A stretch of 64,000 nt of DNA from Symbiodinium natans (GCA_905221605.1 CAJNDS010002269.1:236001-300000), one strand, 5' to 3'; counted from the first letter of the stretch, positions 49,750 to 61,974 are shown. Numbers and translations: made by a program. The notes: generated by a model not told the origin, from the sequence alone.

Positions 49750-50715
49750 GTTCAATCGCCGACGAGTCCTTCGTCGGGTTTAGGGCTTTTAGGGCGTTTA
49801 GGTTTAGGGCTTAAGGAGGGTAGGGTTAGGGTTTAGTGTTTTTTTTCCGGGTTTGGGGTGTAGTGTGGTTGTAGGGTTTTTTTTCTGTTTTGGGTGTTGG
49901 GTTGAGGTGTTGAGGCGTTTTCGGGGTTTTGGGCTCAGGTGTTTATCACGGTGTTTTGGGCTTTCGGGCTTGTGGTTTAGGGTTTAGGGTTTTAGGGTTT
50001 AGGTTCAGGTTCAGGGTTCGAAAGTTCACGTTGAGGGATGGGCCCGGGTTTCCTGGTGCTTCGGGATCGGGTCACTCTTACAGGGTCTTATTGCTTATGC
50101 TCATCACCGTGCAAGGTAAAACGCTCGGCTAAACCCTAAGCCCTAACCCCTAAACCCTCCCAACCCTAAACCCTGAACCCAAAAACCCCAAACCCTAGAC
50201 CCTAAACCTTTGCCAAGGCAAGAGATGGGAAACCGGAAAGGGAGATCTCGGGGCCCCCGGTACTCTGTGGATCCTGCCCGAACCCCTAAAGCTTCCTACG
50301 AAGCTGCAGGGGCTTCAGACGTAAGTCGAGGGCCTCTTGGGTTCTTCATGAGGAAAGCCTGATCCAAATATCAAGTCCGAGGCCCTACATCAGCCGCCCT
50401 TAGGTCCCTTCAAGCCCTGCCCTAAAACCTGAAAGCCCTGATAGAACCCAGCCTGAAAACCCAAACCTTCAATGGGTTTAGGGCTTAGGTCTAGGACTCA
50501 ATCCGTAGTTTTCATGATATTTGCCCCACTTGTGTAGCTTCCTCTGTCATCTCTTTGAAGTCAATAGCGTCCTGCTCTGGGCTACATGCTCCTTTGGGCA
50601 CACGGCCCCTCACCCCTGGCTAAATCCCAAATCCAAACCCCAAATCCAAACCCAAACCCTCAACCCTCAAACCCTAAACCCTAAGCCCTAAACCCCAAAC
50701 CAAACCAAACCCTAC
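49750..50715. other. Intron-like stretch
   Basis: TTTAGG-rich at the left, CCAAACC-rich at the right, with no convincing exon. Confidence 0.4.
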
Positions 50716-50720
50716 CCAAC

Positions 50721-50817
50721 CCTCATGGCGACCCGAGGGTTTCGGCGACTGCGTCCCTTGCATCGTTCGCCCACTCTCGTCGTCGTATCTCTTCTCGAGC
50801 TCCGCCAGGCGTTGGGC
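50721..50817 (-). CDS. Putative coiled-coil exon
   Basis: From TTGAGAG| reads AQRLAELEKRYDDESGRTMQ, then GTQSPKPSGRH. The donor may be GAGG|GTTGGG (used here) or an earlier GTGGGC within it. Confidence 0.5.
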
Positions 50818-51416
50818 CTCTCAATGCGAACCACCAGCCTTAGGGGTTTTTGGGGGTTGAGGGTTTAGGTTTAGAGTGTTTAGTTTAAAGCAGGATTTTA
50901 GGGTTGCGATTGAGGTGGGAGTGAGATGGCTCCGTCAGTACACGTCTAGGGCCTGCTTCTCAAACGATGTCTTCGGAACGCTGTTGGTGCCTGCGACATA
51001 GACTGTTACAGCTCACAAAGCTTTTCTGGCAGAGTCGCTTTCGACGGTCATACAAGCTTACCGCTGCGTGAGTTGCTGATGCCCGCATGCACCCATCGGC
51101 CGCAGCCACAACACCCTCACATCCTAAATGCCTAACCACCCTTCTGCCTAAACCACCATACCTCCAAAGCTACCGGCCAGATTGACTTCCTGGGGCCAAC
51201 GCAAGCGCCGTCCATGAGCCGAAGTGGATCCTAGCGTTTGTCCCTGATGCAGCCACGCGCTAACTCCTAAACCAGGGATTTTCCCCTTACTACAAAAATC
51301 CTTTATCTAGGATCTCGTAACCCCTATTATTAATCTCCCTCTTAAGGACTCTTCGAAGAAGGGAGGGCAACACCCACCCATAAACCATATCCTATCCGCT
51401 CCTTCTCGTAGGTCAC

Positions 51417-51468
51417 GCCGGAGCGACCGAGGCCAACCATGCCCCGCTTTCGCAGCATGTGCCCGACC
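51417..51468 (-). CDS. Putative exon
   Basis: From AGCCTAG| to TCCGGC|GTGACC. Reads VGHMLRKRGMVGLGRSG. Confidence 0.5.
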
Positions 51469-51927
51469 CTAGGCTCCAACAAGCCCAAAGAAAGTTACAT
51501 TACAACTTTAGCCCCAATGTAGGTAGTTTTTATATACTTGGAGACAAGGGGAAGAGCCCCAGCCCGAAGGCCGCGCAGCCAGACTGCTGCGATTTTCTGG
51601 TTTCTCTATACTTCCCGCTTAGAAACCCTGTAAGAAAAACATCTTACTTTCATAATTTCTGGGGTTTGTCGGTAAACGAATAAAAATCATTTCCGCGGGG
51701 GATCCTGGTAGAGATTGGAAGGTCTCAAACCTTGTAAACGCCCCACGACTCTCAAAGCCCCGCCACAAGCCCTTCAAACAACATACTCCCCTATGACCCC
51801 TATGACCCTCTGAACCCTATAAACCCTATAAACCCTAGAACCTATAAACCCTTAACCTATAAAAACCTATACACCCTATAAACCATATAACCCTATAAAC
51901 CCGCAACCCCAAACAAAGGCCCTATCT

Positions 51928-52004
51928 TCTTTGGGAGGCCTCCCGCAGCTTCGTCTTGGCCACCTCCCGAGCTGGGTAAGTCTTGGCATGGCTCTTCCCG
52001 AAGC
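51928..52004 (-). CDS. Putative basic helical exon
   Basis: After GGGGGAG| the frame reads FGKSHAKTYPAREVAKTKLR, then EASQR. An internal acceptor TTACCCAG| is possible. The donor is unclear, perhaps a GA site. Confidence 0.5.
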
Positions 52005-52885
52005 TCCCCCGCAACCGGAGGGCTTTTTAGAGATAGGGGGGGGGGGGGGCCTTCGCGGGCTTTGCAATTTTGGAAGGGTTCAAGGGGTGGATCGAGGTCC
52101 TACTCACTTCCCCCTACGACCGTGAACAGCATATATGCTTTCATCTCCGAAATTCCCAGCCGAACTCGAACCATGGCCCCCAAACCGCCCTGCCCCTCAC
52201 AGGGACGGGGCGGCCAAGCTCCACTTGAGCCGGGGTGCAGCGCGGGCCGATCAGCTACAGTCCTCATGGTCTTTGTATCCCCCTATTCTAACTCCCTTTT
52301 TAAGGACTGTATGAGTGGAACTACCCCAATCTACATGAATCTCCCAACAACTTGCTCGGTACAGGTATACGGAGTGGTTCTTTTTTATGACGGGCTCCGC
52401 CCATATACACTCACCAACTTTTTCAAAGGAGCTGCCATAAAATATACATTGTAGTATGTTGTATATATATATATAGATATTATACACACATCACCGAACG
52501 GAATATTGACCTACTGTAGTGCTGGAAATATTGACTTTTTGGATGGTCTATAGGTTCCTGCAGGTTTAGGGTTAGAGGGTGTGTGCTGGGAGGTTCGTGA
52601 AAAATTGTTCACTGGTGCGACACTCTGCCAAAGCTTATTGGGTACCCATAAACCTACTACCTGAGCATGTTTGGAGCTTGGCATTGTTGTTGCACATATG
52701 CATTTCCGAACTCCTTACTTGGATGCCTATAGTTTCAAACTGGTTTTAGCTTGGTAGCAGAGCTCCACCAGGTCAAACTCCATGCCGCAACCCCGACCCC
52801 GCAACCCACCCGACCCCTGAAACCCGATACCCTCAAATCCCTAGCCCTAGCCCTTTCAAACCCTAACACCCCCCATAAAAGCGAC

Positions 52886-52939
52886 CGTCGAGAGGGGCCC
52901 AGCCATGCCCGAGGACGGAGGCTTGGCTGAGGAGGAGAC
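52886..52939 (-). CDS. Putative Ser/Pro-rich exon
   Basis: Eighteen codons from AGACCCAG| to TCGACG|GTCGCT. Reads VSSSAKPPSSGMAGPLST. The plus strand is open too. Confidence 0.4.
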
Positions 52940-52999
52940 CTGGGTCTTCTTAGGGTTGCGACTCTGAGGACCTTGGGGGAGTTGATATTCGAGAACTCA

Positions 53000-55330
53000 C
53001 GAAGCTCAAGGGCTTAGGGTGTTCGGGTTTTGCGCCCCTTGCAGGTAGTACTGAGATAGTTCCATTGGACTTTCCAAAACCCCCAAGTTTGGTGCCCTAA
53101 CTTGACCCTCGACTCATATTCCCAGGTGAGGGGGCCGCCCAACCAGGGAAGATATGAACCGTATCCCAACGGCCTACTACTACCCAACATAAGCTAGGAG
53201 CAAAAGGGTACCTCGCTTGGGTTTTTAATGGCTTTTTTGAGGGAACCTAACCCTAACCCTGAGGGCTACGGTTGCCACCCTGGGGTCCTAGAACTATAAC
53301 GGTGCAGTGCTCCGGGTGAGGGTTTTTCCCGAGTAGTGCTACCCAGGAACCTTTCAGTGGGAGTGCTGGAATGGTAGGTGTTGACCTACGTTAAAGATGA
53401 TCACTTTAGAAGTGCAACATGCCATCGGGGTCCCCCCTTTGTGGCCTCAAGTAAAAATGAACTCACACTACCAGATCAACGCCGAATAAGCGACCTAACT
53501 AATGAACAAGAAAGCCACGCTTTTTTGTAACGCATTGAACCTTTAGCGCTTAGTCGACCAGGCTTCCCTCTCTGTCACAACCGGGAGATATCGCAAGCAA
53601 TCGATCCGCCGCCCCTCACGTTCGGATGCCAAAAGGCTACAACAACGAGAGGTGCTGTATGTACCATTTGTCCACTCGGGACTAAATGCAAGCTCCCAGG
53701 TTTCTTACTTTTCCTAAGAGGAATCACTCGCGTTTGCCTAGGACCCCTTTTACACCTTGGTGCTTGGTGGGAGGCGTTTTAAGAGCCCCCACAATGCAGA
53801 CCCTAAACTCCAAGCCGCTTTTAAACTCGCAGCACCCGCAGCCACTAAGGATTTGGCGCACACTGGCGAGGACTCCGCTGAACATCGCCCCGCTGGACCT
53901 CGGTTTGGGCCTTGCGGAGAGAAATCGCTTTGCCCAGGATTCGCTGTTTTGGGGCACGAGCATTTCGCTTGCAAATGATCAAGGACGCGGCAAGCACGAG
54001 GAGACGAGGTCGAGAAACGAGGAAGAGAGAGAACAGCGATAAAGAAGCCGAGAGAACAGGGACAGCAGAGCAAGAACAAAACCAAAGTCAGATTAGAAGC
54101 AGAAATACACAGGGACGATGATTGACATCACAGAGGTATGGGGGGAACCTTGAAAACTGAATTGCCCCCTGCAAGATAGTACCACTTGTCCTGCGGCTTC
54201 TCCTTAAGACCCCCCTTTTGAGCCCTTCACTCCACTAAGCCCTCCCCTGAACCTTTGAACCTTGAAGCCTAAACACCCTCAAGCCTTCACACCCTAGGCC
54301 AGATCAACTTCCTGAACCCTCCAAAGCTCCCAGAAACCCCGTCCCAATCCTCCTTAACCCTGCAAAGTACCCAACCCCAACCCCAACAACCCCAACAACC
54401 CCAACAACCCCAACAACCCCAACAACCCCAACAACCCCAACAACCCCAACAACCCCAACCCCAACCCCACGCGCCCGAACAAAAAGAGTACAAAAGAACA
54501 AAAAGCAACCCCCAAGCCGGCAAGAACCCCATTAGGGTTTAGGGTTTAGGGTTTAGGGTTTAGGGTTTAGGGTTTAGGGTTTAGGGTTCAAGGATTCTGA
54601 GAAAGTCCCCTGCAGTCCCTGAAATGGAGCCCTACTTCGGGGCCATTACCCACTTGTCAGCTCCTAGTCTCAGGACGTAGGGGCTCTAGCTATGATGGGT
54701 TTCGGGTTCAGGGCTTGTTGTTTAGGGTTTAGGGTTTAGGGTTCAGGGTTCAGGGTTCAGGGTTTAGGGTTTAGGGCTTAGGGCTTAATTATAGGTTCAG
54801 GGTTTAGGGCTTAGGCTTCCCAGGTAGGATTACCTGATATAAGCCTTCGAATGTGGGCTCCAAACGTCCCAAAGCTGGGAGGATCTGGGGTTTATAGGTA
54901 GAAGCGTAAAGTCGAAGCCCTGGACTCTGCACTCCAAACCACAAAAAACCTGAAAATCCGGAAAACCCTAGAACCCTAAAACCCCCCCCCCAAAAAAAAA
55001 CAACCCCAAAAAAACCAATAAACCCCAAAAAACCGAAAAAGAACCCAAAAGCCCCAAACAATGGGAACCCATGCGCTCCTCCGTGCTGCCATTGCTCCGG
55101 CCTGCGGACGCGCCGCGGACCCTGTACTCCGCACAAAAACCCTACTAGACTCCAGAAACTTCAGGGGATTTTAGGGTTTAGGGCTTAGGGCTTAGGGTTT
55201 ATCAACCAGTCCAGAAACCCCATGGGATTGTAGGTTTTTGGGGCTGGGCTTAGGACCGTAAAGCCTCCCAAACCAAAAAACAACTCTGAAGGGTCTCAGG
55301 CACCTACCCCTCCGGATCCCCTAACTGTTC
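53000..55330. other. Intron-like stretch with ambiguous frames
   Basis: Open frames at 53,750-54,085 (minus) and 53,757-53,978 (plus) overlap and both look moderately protein-like, so no call is made. Contains heptamers at 54,533-54,588 and GGGTTCA (Plasmodium-type TTCAGGG) units at 54,739-54,760. Confidence 0.4.
54372..54470. repeat. AACAACCCC 9-bp tandem array
   Basis: About ten perfect 9-bp units. The minus frame gives a Gly-Cys-Trp repeat that is a by-product. Confidence 0.92.
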
Positions 55331-55335
55331 GGTAG

Positions 55336-55442
55336 CTGCCCAGTAACCTAGGCTTAAAAAGGGTGCCCTTTTTTGCTTAAAGGGGTTTATAAGGGAACCT
55401 AAACCCCCCCAAAAAAAGGGAATAAGGGTACTACTGGGCATC
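55336..55442. mobile_element. Family-1 element, GA-donor subtype
   Basis: On the minus strand TCTAG|GATGCCCAGTAGTACC ... GGTTACTGGGCAG|C. Interior AAAAAGGGTGCCCTTTTTTG and GGGGTTTATAAGGGAACC. Confidence 0.68.
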
Positions 55443-55466
55443 CTAGACTTCAGAAAAGAGATCTAC

Positions 55467-55613
55467 CTTATCTCGCCAGGGGCTGTGGTTGAAGGCTCTT
55501 GGACAGGAGGGGCTAGCCATGGCGCAAGCATCATGAGCATCGGCTGTGTCCGCCATGCAAGGGCCGAGCCCCGAAGTGGAGGGGGAGGCTCTGTCCCTCA
55601 CGACGAACAGCAT
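55467..55613 (-). CDS. Candidate first exon with ATG
   Basis: Exactly 49 codons from ATG at 55,613 to GATAAG|GTAGAT. Reads MLFVVRDRASPSTSGLGP, then MADTADAHDACAMASPSCPR and AFNHSPWRDK. A second in-frame ATG begins the MADTADAH part. It is the right-most convincing minus-strand island before heptamers end, so it could be the start of the gene; no promoter was recognised and an upstream acceptor is not excluded. Confidence 0.48.
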
Positions 55614-56339
55614 AAGATCACCCCCCTAACCCCTCAACCCTACACCTCTAAGTGTAGTCACAGTGTAGTCACATGGTCCCTGAGTATGGGCCCTGAAAGC
55701 GGGTACCCCTTATATACCCCTCATATACCCTATACAAATAGAACCCTTTCAAGGAGGTTCGGGACCGTATTGAGGGCCCATGTAATTAATTACCCTTCGA
55801 ACACCCCCCTAAGGAATCGACGACCCCAGACCCCAAAACGCTCAACCTTAGACCCCAAAAAGCCCAAAGACTGCCTTGGGGACGAAATGAACCCTAAAAT
55901 TGGGGTCATATACCCCGGCTACTATAATTCCGATTAAGGTATATGAACCATAAACCCTTTTGTGTCATTTCGTCCCTGAAGAAGTCTCCCGCGCCTTGTG
56001 CAGTCTTTGCTGGGGCTGGACGCCTCAAGGGGGGGATGTGTCCGGGGATTATGTATATATGTATATATATACACACCCCGTAAGGGTATATATATATATA
56101 TACCCTTTAAGGGATTACATAGGGTACCTCCTTCCCTCAGGGGGGGATGTGTCCGCGGGGATAAGGAGGGTTCGGGTTTTCGGGCGTGAGAGCATTAGTG
56201 GGTTCAGGCCTGAGGGCTCTAACGTTGCAGGGTACCCTAAACCCTAAACCCTAAACCCTAAACCCTAAACCCTAAACCCTAAACCCTAAACCCTAAACCC
56301 TAAACCGTCGTTGGTTGGTTGGTGGTCCTTTGTTTCGGC

Positions 56340-56451
56340 CGAGCGGGGATGGGGCTGGAGGACTCTAGATGGATGGCGGAAAACATTCTCCAAGAATTTC
56401 GAGCTCAATCCTTGCGCAGAATGTACAGGTTCGTGACTTGCCAGCACGGGC
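56340..56451 (+). CDS. Possible plus-strand exon (strand uncertain)
   Basis: Plus reads GLEDSRWMAENILQEFRAQS, then LRRMYR and a |GTTCGT site. The minus strand reads CTFCARIELEILGECFPPS, which resembles a GCC2/GCC3 spacing. Confidence 0.3.
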
Positions 56452-56969
56452 TAATTAGGCCTTATAATCCTCTAACCAACCCTTTTAAGGGCCTTTTGAA
56501 GGGGTTTTAGGGTACAATAGCCCATGTAGGTAGGGGAAGTAGACGTCGACCTGAAGGTCAGGGTACTTCTACTGCACTCCCGCGGCCTCAACTCACGACA
56601 GCAAGAATGATGTATCTCGACAGGAGCCTACGCCAACGTTGCTTGCGGACAGCACACATTCAGGAAACCTAAACCCTAAACCCTAAACCCTAAAGACCTA
56701 GGAGAGTTTCGGGGGGTCTTGCTGGGGTTTGGGTCCTACGCCTCCAATACCCCTACTGGGTTCCTCAAGCTTGTCGGGATCCCTACTATGAGTTAAGAAA
56801 CCTGTACATCCCTCTGAGGCCCGGGCTGGGAGGCCTGCGCCGAGCTTGGGGTAGAACTAGGGCTTCCCTAAACCCTAACCCCATAGCCCTAAACCCTAGC
56901 CCTAAACCCTAGCCCTAAACCCTAAACCCTAAACCCTAAACCCCAAACCCTAAACCCTAAACCCTAGAC

Positions 56970-57640
56970 CGAGGCTTCCGGGTTTCAGAAGCTTGGGGTT
57001 CCCAAAAAACATCGGCAGTTCGGGGGTTGTTTCGGTTTTTAGAATTTTGGGGTTTCAGAGCTTTTGTTTTCTCACAGTTCTTAAAGACTTTTTAGTGTTT
57101 AGGGTTTCGTCCTTCAGGGCGTCAGGGTTCTGAGGATTTGGGGCTTCGCTGCGCGTAAGGCTAAGGCAGATCAAGCTCGAGGGAGCTCCATACTACAGAC
57201 AGCCGCTTCCCCCGGTTTAGGGTGCCTTTTGCACAGTCTTCTTTGGGGGGGGGGGGGTTACAGACCAGAAAAATCCCTGGAGGCTGTGGATTTCGGCCCA
57301 GTATCAAAGAAGATGATGCCCTCTGAGGGAGCCCTCAGCCTATAAGCCCTGTGGGAGCACCCACTTTCAGAAGAAGAAACTCGACCTAAAACATGCAATC
57401 AACGTTCAGGAAGGGAACCCTACGGTCTGAAGCCCCTTGCGTTTGGGGCGTTTAAATTTAAAGGGTTGTTTACATGCCTGCGAATGTCTTACTCGGATGG
57501 GTTTGGGCTTTCCCTAAACCCTAAACCCCAAACCCCTAAACCACCCTTTTCTGGGGTTTTTAGATGCCTTTAAGATTTGCCCCAGCTGTTTACCCTTTGA
57601 GCGCCTCGTAGTACGAGTGAGCCGCTGCCGCTTCGGGCTC
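56970..57640. other. Transition zone: last heptamers
   Basis: The last CCCTAAA words are at about 57,513-57,540. No gene recognised. To the right the short-motif content changes. Confidence 0.6.
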
Positions 57641-60329
57641 CTAGCTGTGCGTTGCTTGGGGTCTTATATGTGCGAAGTGTCCAAATCAAGGAAAACTTGC
57701 GCGTCGAAGAACTGAAAAACTGTGTCCACTATTCCGGTTGATCAGACCCAAGTAGACAAGGAAGTTGGTTATTTACGGTTGTGAGGTGTTAAGTTGCTCC
57801 AGAAGTAACAGTATCCCTGTCAACGGGGAACACGAGGTAGCTAGCCAAGTATTCCAAGCCACTCCCGACGTTAACTATCGGAAGGATCCCCAAAGTTGCT
57901 ATCTCCAGGGGGTGGTAACCTATCGTTCAAGATGTATCCACTAGCCGTCCGGCTGCGTGTTGTACACCTATCCCAATATTCACCTGGACAGCCACCTATC
58001 CTCAGTATCCTCCGGCCTCCGGCTATGAGTTGTAAAGAGAACAGATAACTATCCCAAGGGTTAGGGAAAAGGATCTATCCCTCGTCGACGCCCGATCGTT
58101 TTAGCTCCTCTGGCCTCCGGCTGCGAGTTGGCTAAGCGGATCCACCACGTACAGGGACACTATCCACGGGGGCAAAACTGTACAAGTGGGGCGCAGCTAC
58201 ACGGACGAAGTCAAGAAACAAACAAAAGAGAAAGGTGAATGAATGTACAGTGTGCTTATGTTGCTGTCTTGTTGCCCTGTAAGCCCAGACAGCAACAGCA
58301 CACGAAATTCTATCCAGGCCCCTCCATCTATCCCAAGGCTCAGTGCGCTACCGGCTCGTCCGCGAGGAGGTCGACATCTATCCCGGAGCAAACCCGAAAT
58401 CAACTGACATCAAAACAATTGCTCCCCCGAAAGTACCTGAAAGACGTGGTGCGAAACACCCCCCGTGATGGGGGCGTCAGCTCGCAGAGTGACGTCTCCC
58501 AGCATAAACGATGAATTCGCGAATCCTCGTCCGGTTTGCATCAGACCTTCAACACAAACGCAGGAGGGATCGCCAGCACGGTCTCCAGCCCCTTTGAGGC
58601 GCCCACCACCACCCGCGATTACGAAGACCACATCGGCGACCCTCGGAAGCAACACCGTCATCCGCAAACCTTCGGAATCATCGTCTGAGCACACACGTCT
58701 TCGACGGTGCCCTAATACATGCACCCAAGATGTTTGCTAATCCGCATCATTGGAAAATTGGTCACTCATCTTCTATCCCCTTACGCCGAAACTCAGTTCA
58801 TCTCGTCCAGGCACTATCCCTTGCAACATCGGCCCTTTCACTTGGTTCAGTACCCCTCCTAGACGATGTAGCCCTTTCTTTTGCAGGAGGGACTTAATGG
58901 TGGCCAGCCATGCCCACAGAAGCTGTCTGACGAGGGCCGAGAGGACTTACTGGTGATCAGCCACGCCCCTCCACTCACAAGCAGTAACCTTCGTCATTGG
59001 TTGGTCTGCGCCCGTCAGGGAACGCCCATAAGGCCAGCTGCTCGCAGTTGAAGCAGTAGCTGCGTCGCTCCCACTCATCTCACCCAGCGCCTTCTTTACG
59101 TACATGTCCTCGACGAATATATCCCCTATCCGGAAAGTCCTATCCCAGGCTTGGCTCACGCGACGAAGCAGAGCCGCGGAGGACAGCGGGCCATGGCAAT
59201 CCTAACCGCTGCATCACTCCATGCGCTAGGGGCATGACTTTGCATGCGCCCTGCAGATCTACCCCTTGCCACGCCACCTCGTCCAACGACGTGAGGAGCC
59301 ATCCCACGCACATCAGCAGACGTGACGCCGTTAATGGTGGCAGGCGTCTTCCTTCTTCTCGTCGTGGTTGCTCTCGTCCAAGTGCGTCGCAACGGCGGGC
59401 ACCTACTCCCAATGATAGTCGCCGCTCTGGCCGCGAGGACTTATTGGTGATCAGCCATGCCTCCGCTGCCGTGCACGCTCCGTCTCGCAGCAACATTGTC
59501 TCCGCATTCTGCAGATTTGCCATACACTGCGTTGTTATGTTCGTAGACATCGAACAGCCTCCCGTCCGGAACGTTGATCATCATGCATTGGCAGGCAGGC
59601 TCACGGCTAATCCTTCCCTCTATCCCCCCGGCCACCGGTCGTCACGTAGATGTTCGTCAGCATTTTCCTTTGCCAGCTTCCGGTTCACATGCATAGTAAC
59701 ATGTACTCCCCCCCGCGCACCGTATTCAGCCTCGACGTGTAATCCCTTCACTCGTGTCGTAATCTCCATGTAGTACTACGCATTTCTATCCACTCCCCCC
59801 GGCTCGCAGATACCGTGGTGACATAGACAATGTCATAGTTGTCCTTTCCCCCCTGTGCCGGTGGTCTTTGCGTTGACGCATACATTTTCCTAGATATCGT
59901 AACTATCCCGTTTCTATACGAGCGAACTATCCGTAGACGAACTCAAACTCATAGAAAGCTCCCCCCGGCTTGTGGGCACCGCGTGGACATACACAACGTC
60001 ACACATATCCCTCCGCCCCCCGGATGTCGACCAACAAAACCACACCTATGTCCTTTCTATCCCAGGCGTACTGCATTAAGATGTACAAGATTAACAATAC
60101 GTCGTAGTCCTATCCCTATTCCGGAAGAGTCGGGCCTATCCCCTATACGTGTTCCTCATGCTCACAACGCTGCGAAATATCCCCTTGAGGTTGCCGTCCG
60201 CGAAGCTCACCATGCACCATACTCCCTTTGCCTTTCTGAGACGAGGTCCGACTGCTGGGCGCCAAACGTCAAGACCGGCAACGGTGTATTTAGTACGCCT
60301 TATATCCCATCCCGGGCCAGAACAGTGAA

Positions 60330-60715
60330 GTAGAGGACGCGAAGCTCCGATGCCTGTATCCCTCGGGGTCGAAACAGTGAAGTAAGGGACGTGAAGCTCC
60401 GCTATCTGTATCCCTTCGGGACCAAAACAGTGAAGTAAGGGACGTGAAGCTCCGATCTGTATCCCTTCGGGACCAAAACAGTGAAGTAAGGGACGTGAAG
60501 CTCCGCTATCTGTATCCCTTCGGGACCCAAAACAGTGAAGTAAGGGACGTGAAGCTCCGCTATCTGTATCCCTTCGGGACCAAAACAGTGAAGTAAGGGA
60601 CGTGAAGCTCCGCTATCTGTATCCCTTCGGGACCCAAAACAGTGAAGTAAGGGACGTGAAGCTCCGCTATCTGTATCCCTTCGGGACCAAAACAGTGAAG
60701 TAATGGACGTGAAGC
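60330..60715. repeat. 53/54-bp tandem repeat, about seven copies
   Basis: The unit contains AAGTAAGGGACGTGAAGCTC and TGTATCCCTTCGGGACC. Copies are 53 or 54 bp, differing by one C, so that on the minus strand an 18-residue unit (AELHVPYFTVLGPEGIQI) repeats in frame only where the unit is 54. Confidence 0.9.
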
Positions 60716-60724
60716 GCTGGTACT

Positions 60725-61020
60725 TCTATTCCTTCGGGAAGGTTTGAGCAGCAAAGATCTCCACTCTGTATTCCCTGCAGGTATCACAGGCCCTCCACTC
60801 TGCAGTTCCTGCTTGAAGGATCCGGGCAGCAAATATCTCCAGTTCGTATCCCTGCAGACAGAGAAGCCCTCCACCCTGCACTCCCTGCGTGCTTGCAGGA
60901 TCCGGCCAGCGAAGATCTCCACTCCGTATTCCCTGCAGGCAGAGAAGCCCTCCGCCCTGCACTCCCTGCTTGCTTGCAGGATCCGGCCAGCGAAGATCTC
61001 CGCTCCGTATTCCCTTCAGA
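60725..61020. repeat. 81-bp tandem repeat, about three copies
   Basis: The unit is 27 codons on the minus strand: GIRSGDLRWPDPASKQGVQG, then GGLLCLQ. Two copies are close; the third is diverged. Confidence 0.85.
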
Positions 61021-61365
61021 TCCATGAGAAGCGTCGGGTAGCAAAGCCCCCCGCGTGCCTTTCTGCAACTCGATGACTTTTCCTGGTAGCTGTTGATGTT
61101 CCGGCTGCTTCGTGTTGGGCAGGCAGCGGCCCGCTATGACACTCCAACTGATATAGCCCCGGCGCACAGTCATCAAGTCGACGATGGCTATCACCACTAT
61201 CCCTCCCCTTTGCGACGCCGTATCCGCCCTCCAACAGCTCCTGCGTGAAAGCGATGGAATGTCATAGGTGTATTCCCGCCTTGGCATTTCTATTCCCTGA
61301 CGCCTGCGTGGCAAATCCAAAATATCCCAGAATCAATCTGGCTATCCCTGCTGCACACGCTTGAC

Positions 61366-61565
61366 TCGATGGAACTCTCCTTGCTCCCAAACCTTGACTC
61401 GACGGCAATCCCTGCTGCCAAACTTTGACTCGATGGATATCCCTTGCTCCCAAATCCTGACTCGATGGATTTCCCTTGCTGCCACATCCTGACTCGATGG
61501 ATTTCCCTTGCTGCCACATCCTGACTCGATGGATTTCCCTTGCTCCCAAATCTTGACTCTATGGC
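61366..61565. repeat. About 32-bp tandem repeat, six to seven copies
   Basis: The unit contains TGACTCGATGGATTTCCC and TTGCTGCCACATCC with a CTCCCAAA variant. All three minus-strand frames stay open. Confidence 0.88.
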
Positions 61566-61974
61566 AATCACACATTTTCTTGCACATATACTCCCGACAT
61601 GCAAATTCCGCCACAAATCGTACATGAGGAGCCCGCACTATCCCCCTGCAAGCAAGACTTGATGATATCGCCACTCTTCTATCTTCGCCATCTTGTCCTT
61701 GTCATCCGTCCGCTCGTTTCGATATGCCATTCACTATCCAAGCCCCCATCTCCCTTGGCCACCCGAGCACGTGTACATCACAATGTGCCTGCCGATGTGT
61801 CAATGTGCAGAACCGCGTCCGGGGCCAACCTCCCTGATAATCAAAGCAAACATTAGGCTCGTAATTTGCCAGACCGCTCATTCCACGCCACTGCCACACA
61901 CGCGTCATCATCTTCATCATGAGCATCTCATCTGTTCGAATCCTATGTATCTCCCCCCCGTGTCCCGGGCAAAC

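Larger units (their letters stand above)
24911..55613 (-). other. Cluster of exons for a helical, Ala/Lys/Glu-rich protein
   Basis: About forty minus-strand islands of 30-150 nt are open between AG and GT (or GC/GA) and encode amphipathic helical stretches with repeated A-x2-K/E-A spacing. Phase-compatible runs include 42764 to 41211 to 40029 to 39622 to 39398 (all phase 0), 49113 to 48353, 35688 to 34955, 33126 to 32400, 33665 to 33483 and 30549 to 30403. Other neighbours do not match, so some boundaries are wrong or exons are missing. Direction and style are the same as the Cys-rich exons downstream, so a single very large gene interrupted by the copia element is possible. I recognise no named domain in the helical part. 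Confidence 0.5.
1461..56968. repeat. Telomere-type heptamer arrays dispersed through introns
   Basis: Clean CCCTAAA/TTTAGGG runs of roughly 4 to 30 units occur at 1461-1518, 1612-1722, 2430-2494, 5119-5162, 5289-5330, 6920-7025, 7131-7206, 11,549-11,592, 11,978-12,044, 16,285-16,389, 24,023-24,108, 24,223-24,447, 26,413-26,480, 30,112-30,147, 30,239-30,341, 31,003-31,094, 35,068-35,200, 35,596-35,670, 36,468-36,522, 37,722-37,780, 40,100-40,180, 40,408-40,460, 41,083-41,160, 43,738-43,790, 46,090-46,134, 48,310-48,350, 54,533-54,588, 56,234-56,305 and 56,890-56,965. Orientation alternates without an obvious rule. Much of the DNA between arrays is decayed heptamer. Confidence 0.95.

Noticed and set aside
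53686-54085. Overlapping open frames on both strands
   Set aside because: Each looks partly protein-like, but neither has clear splice edges or a motif, so no strand could be preferred.
54287-54532. ORF of Gly-Cys-Trp repeats on the minus strand
   Set aside because: It is the translation of the AACAACCCC 9-bp satellite.
60330-60715. CRISPR-like repeat array
   Set aside because: Units are directly tandem with no unique spacers, and the context is eukaryotic.
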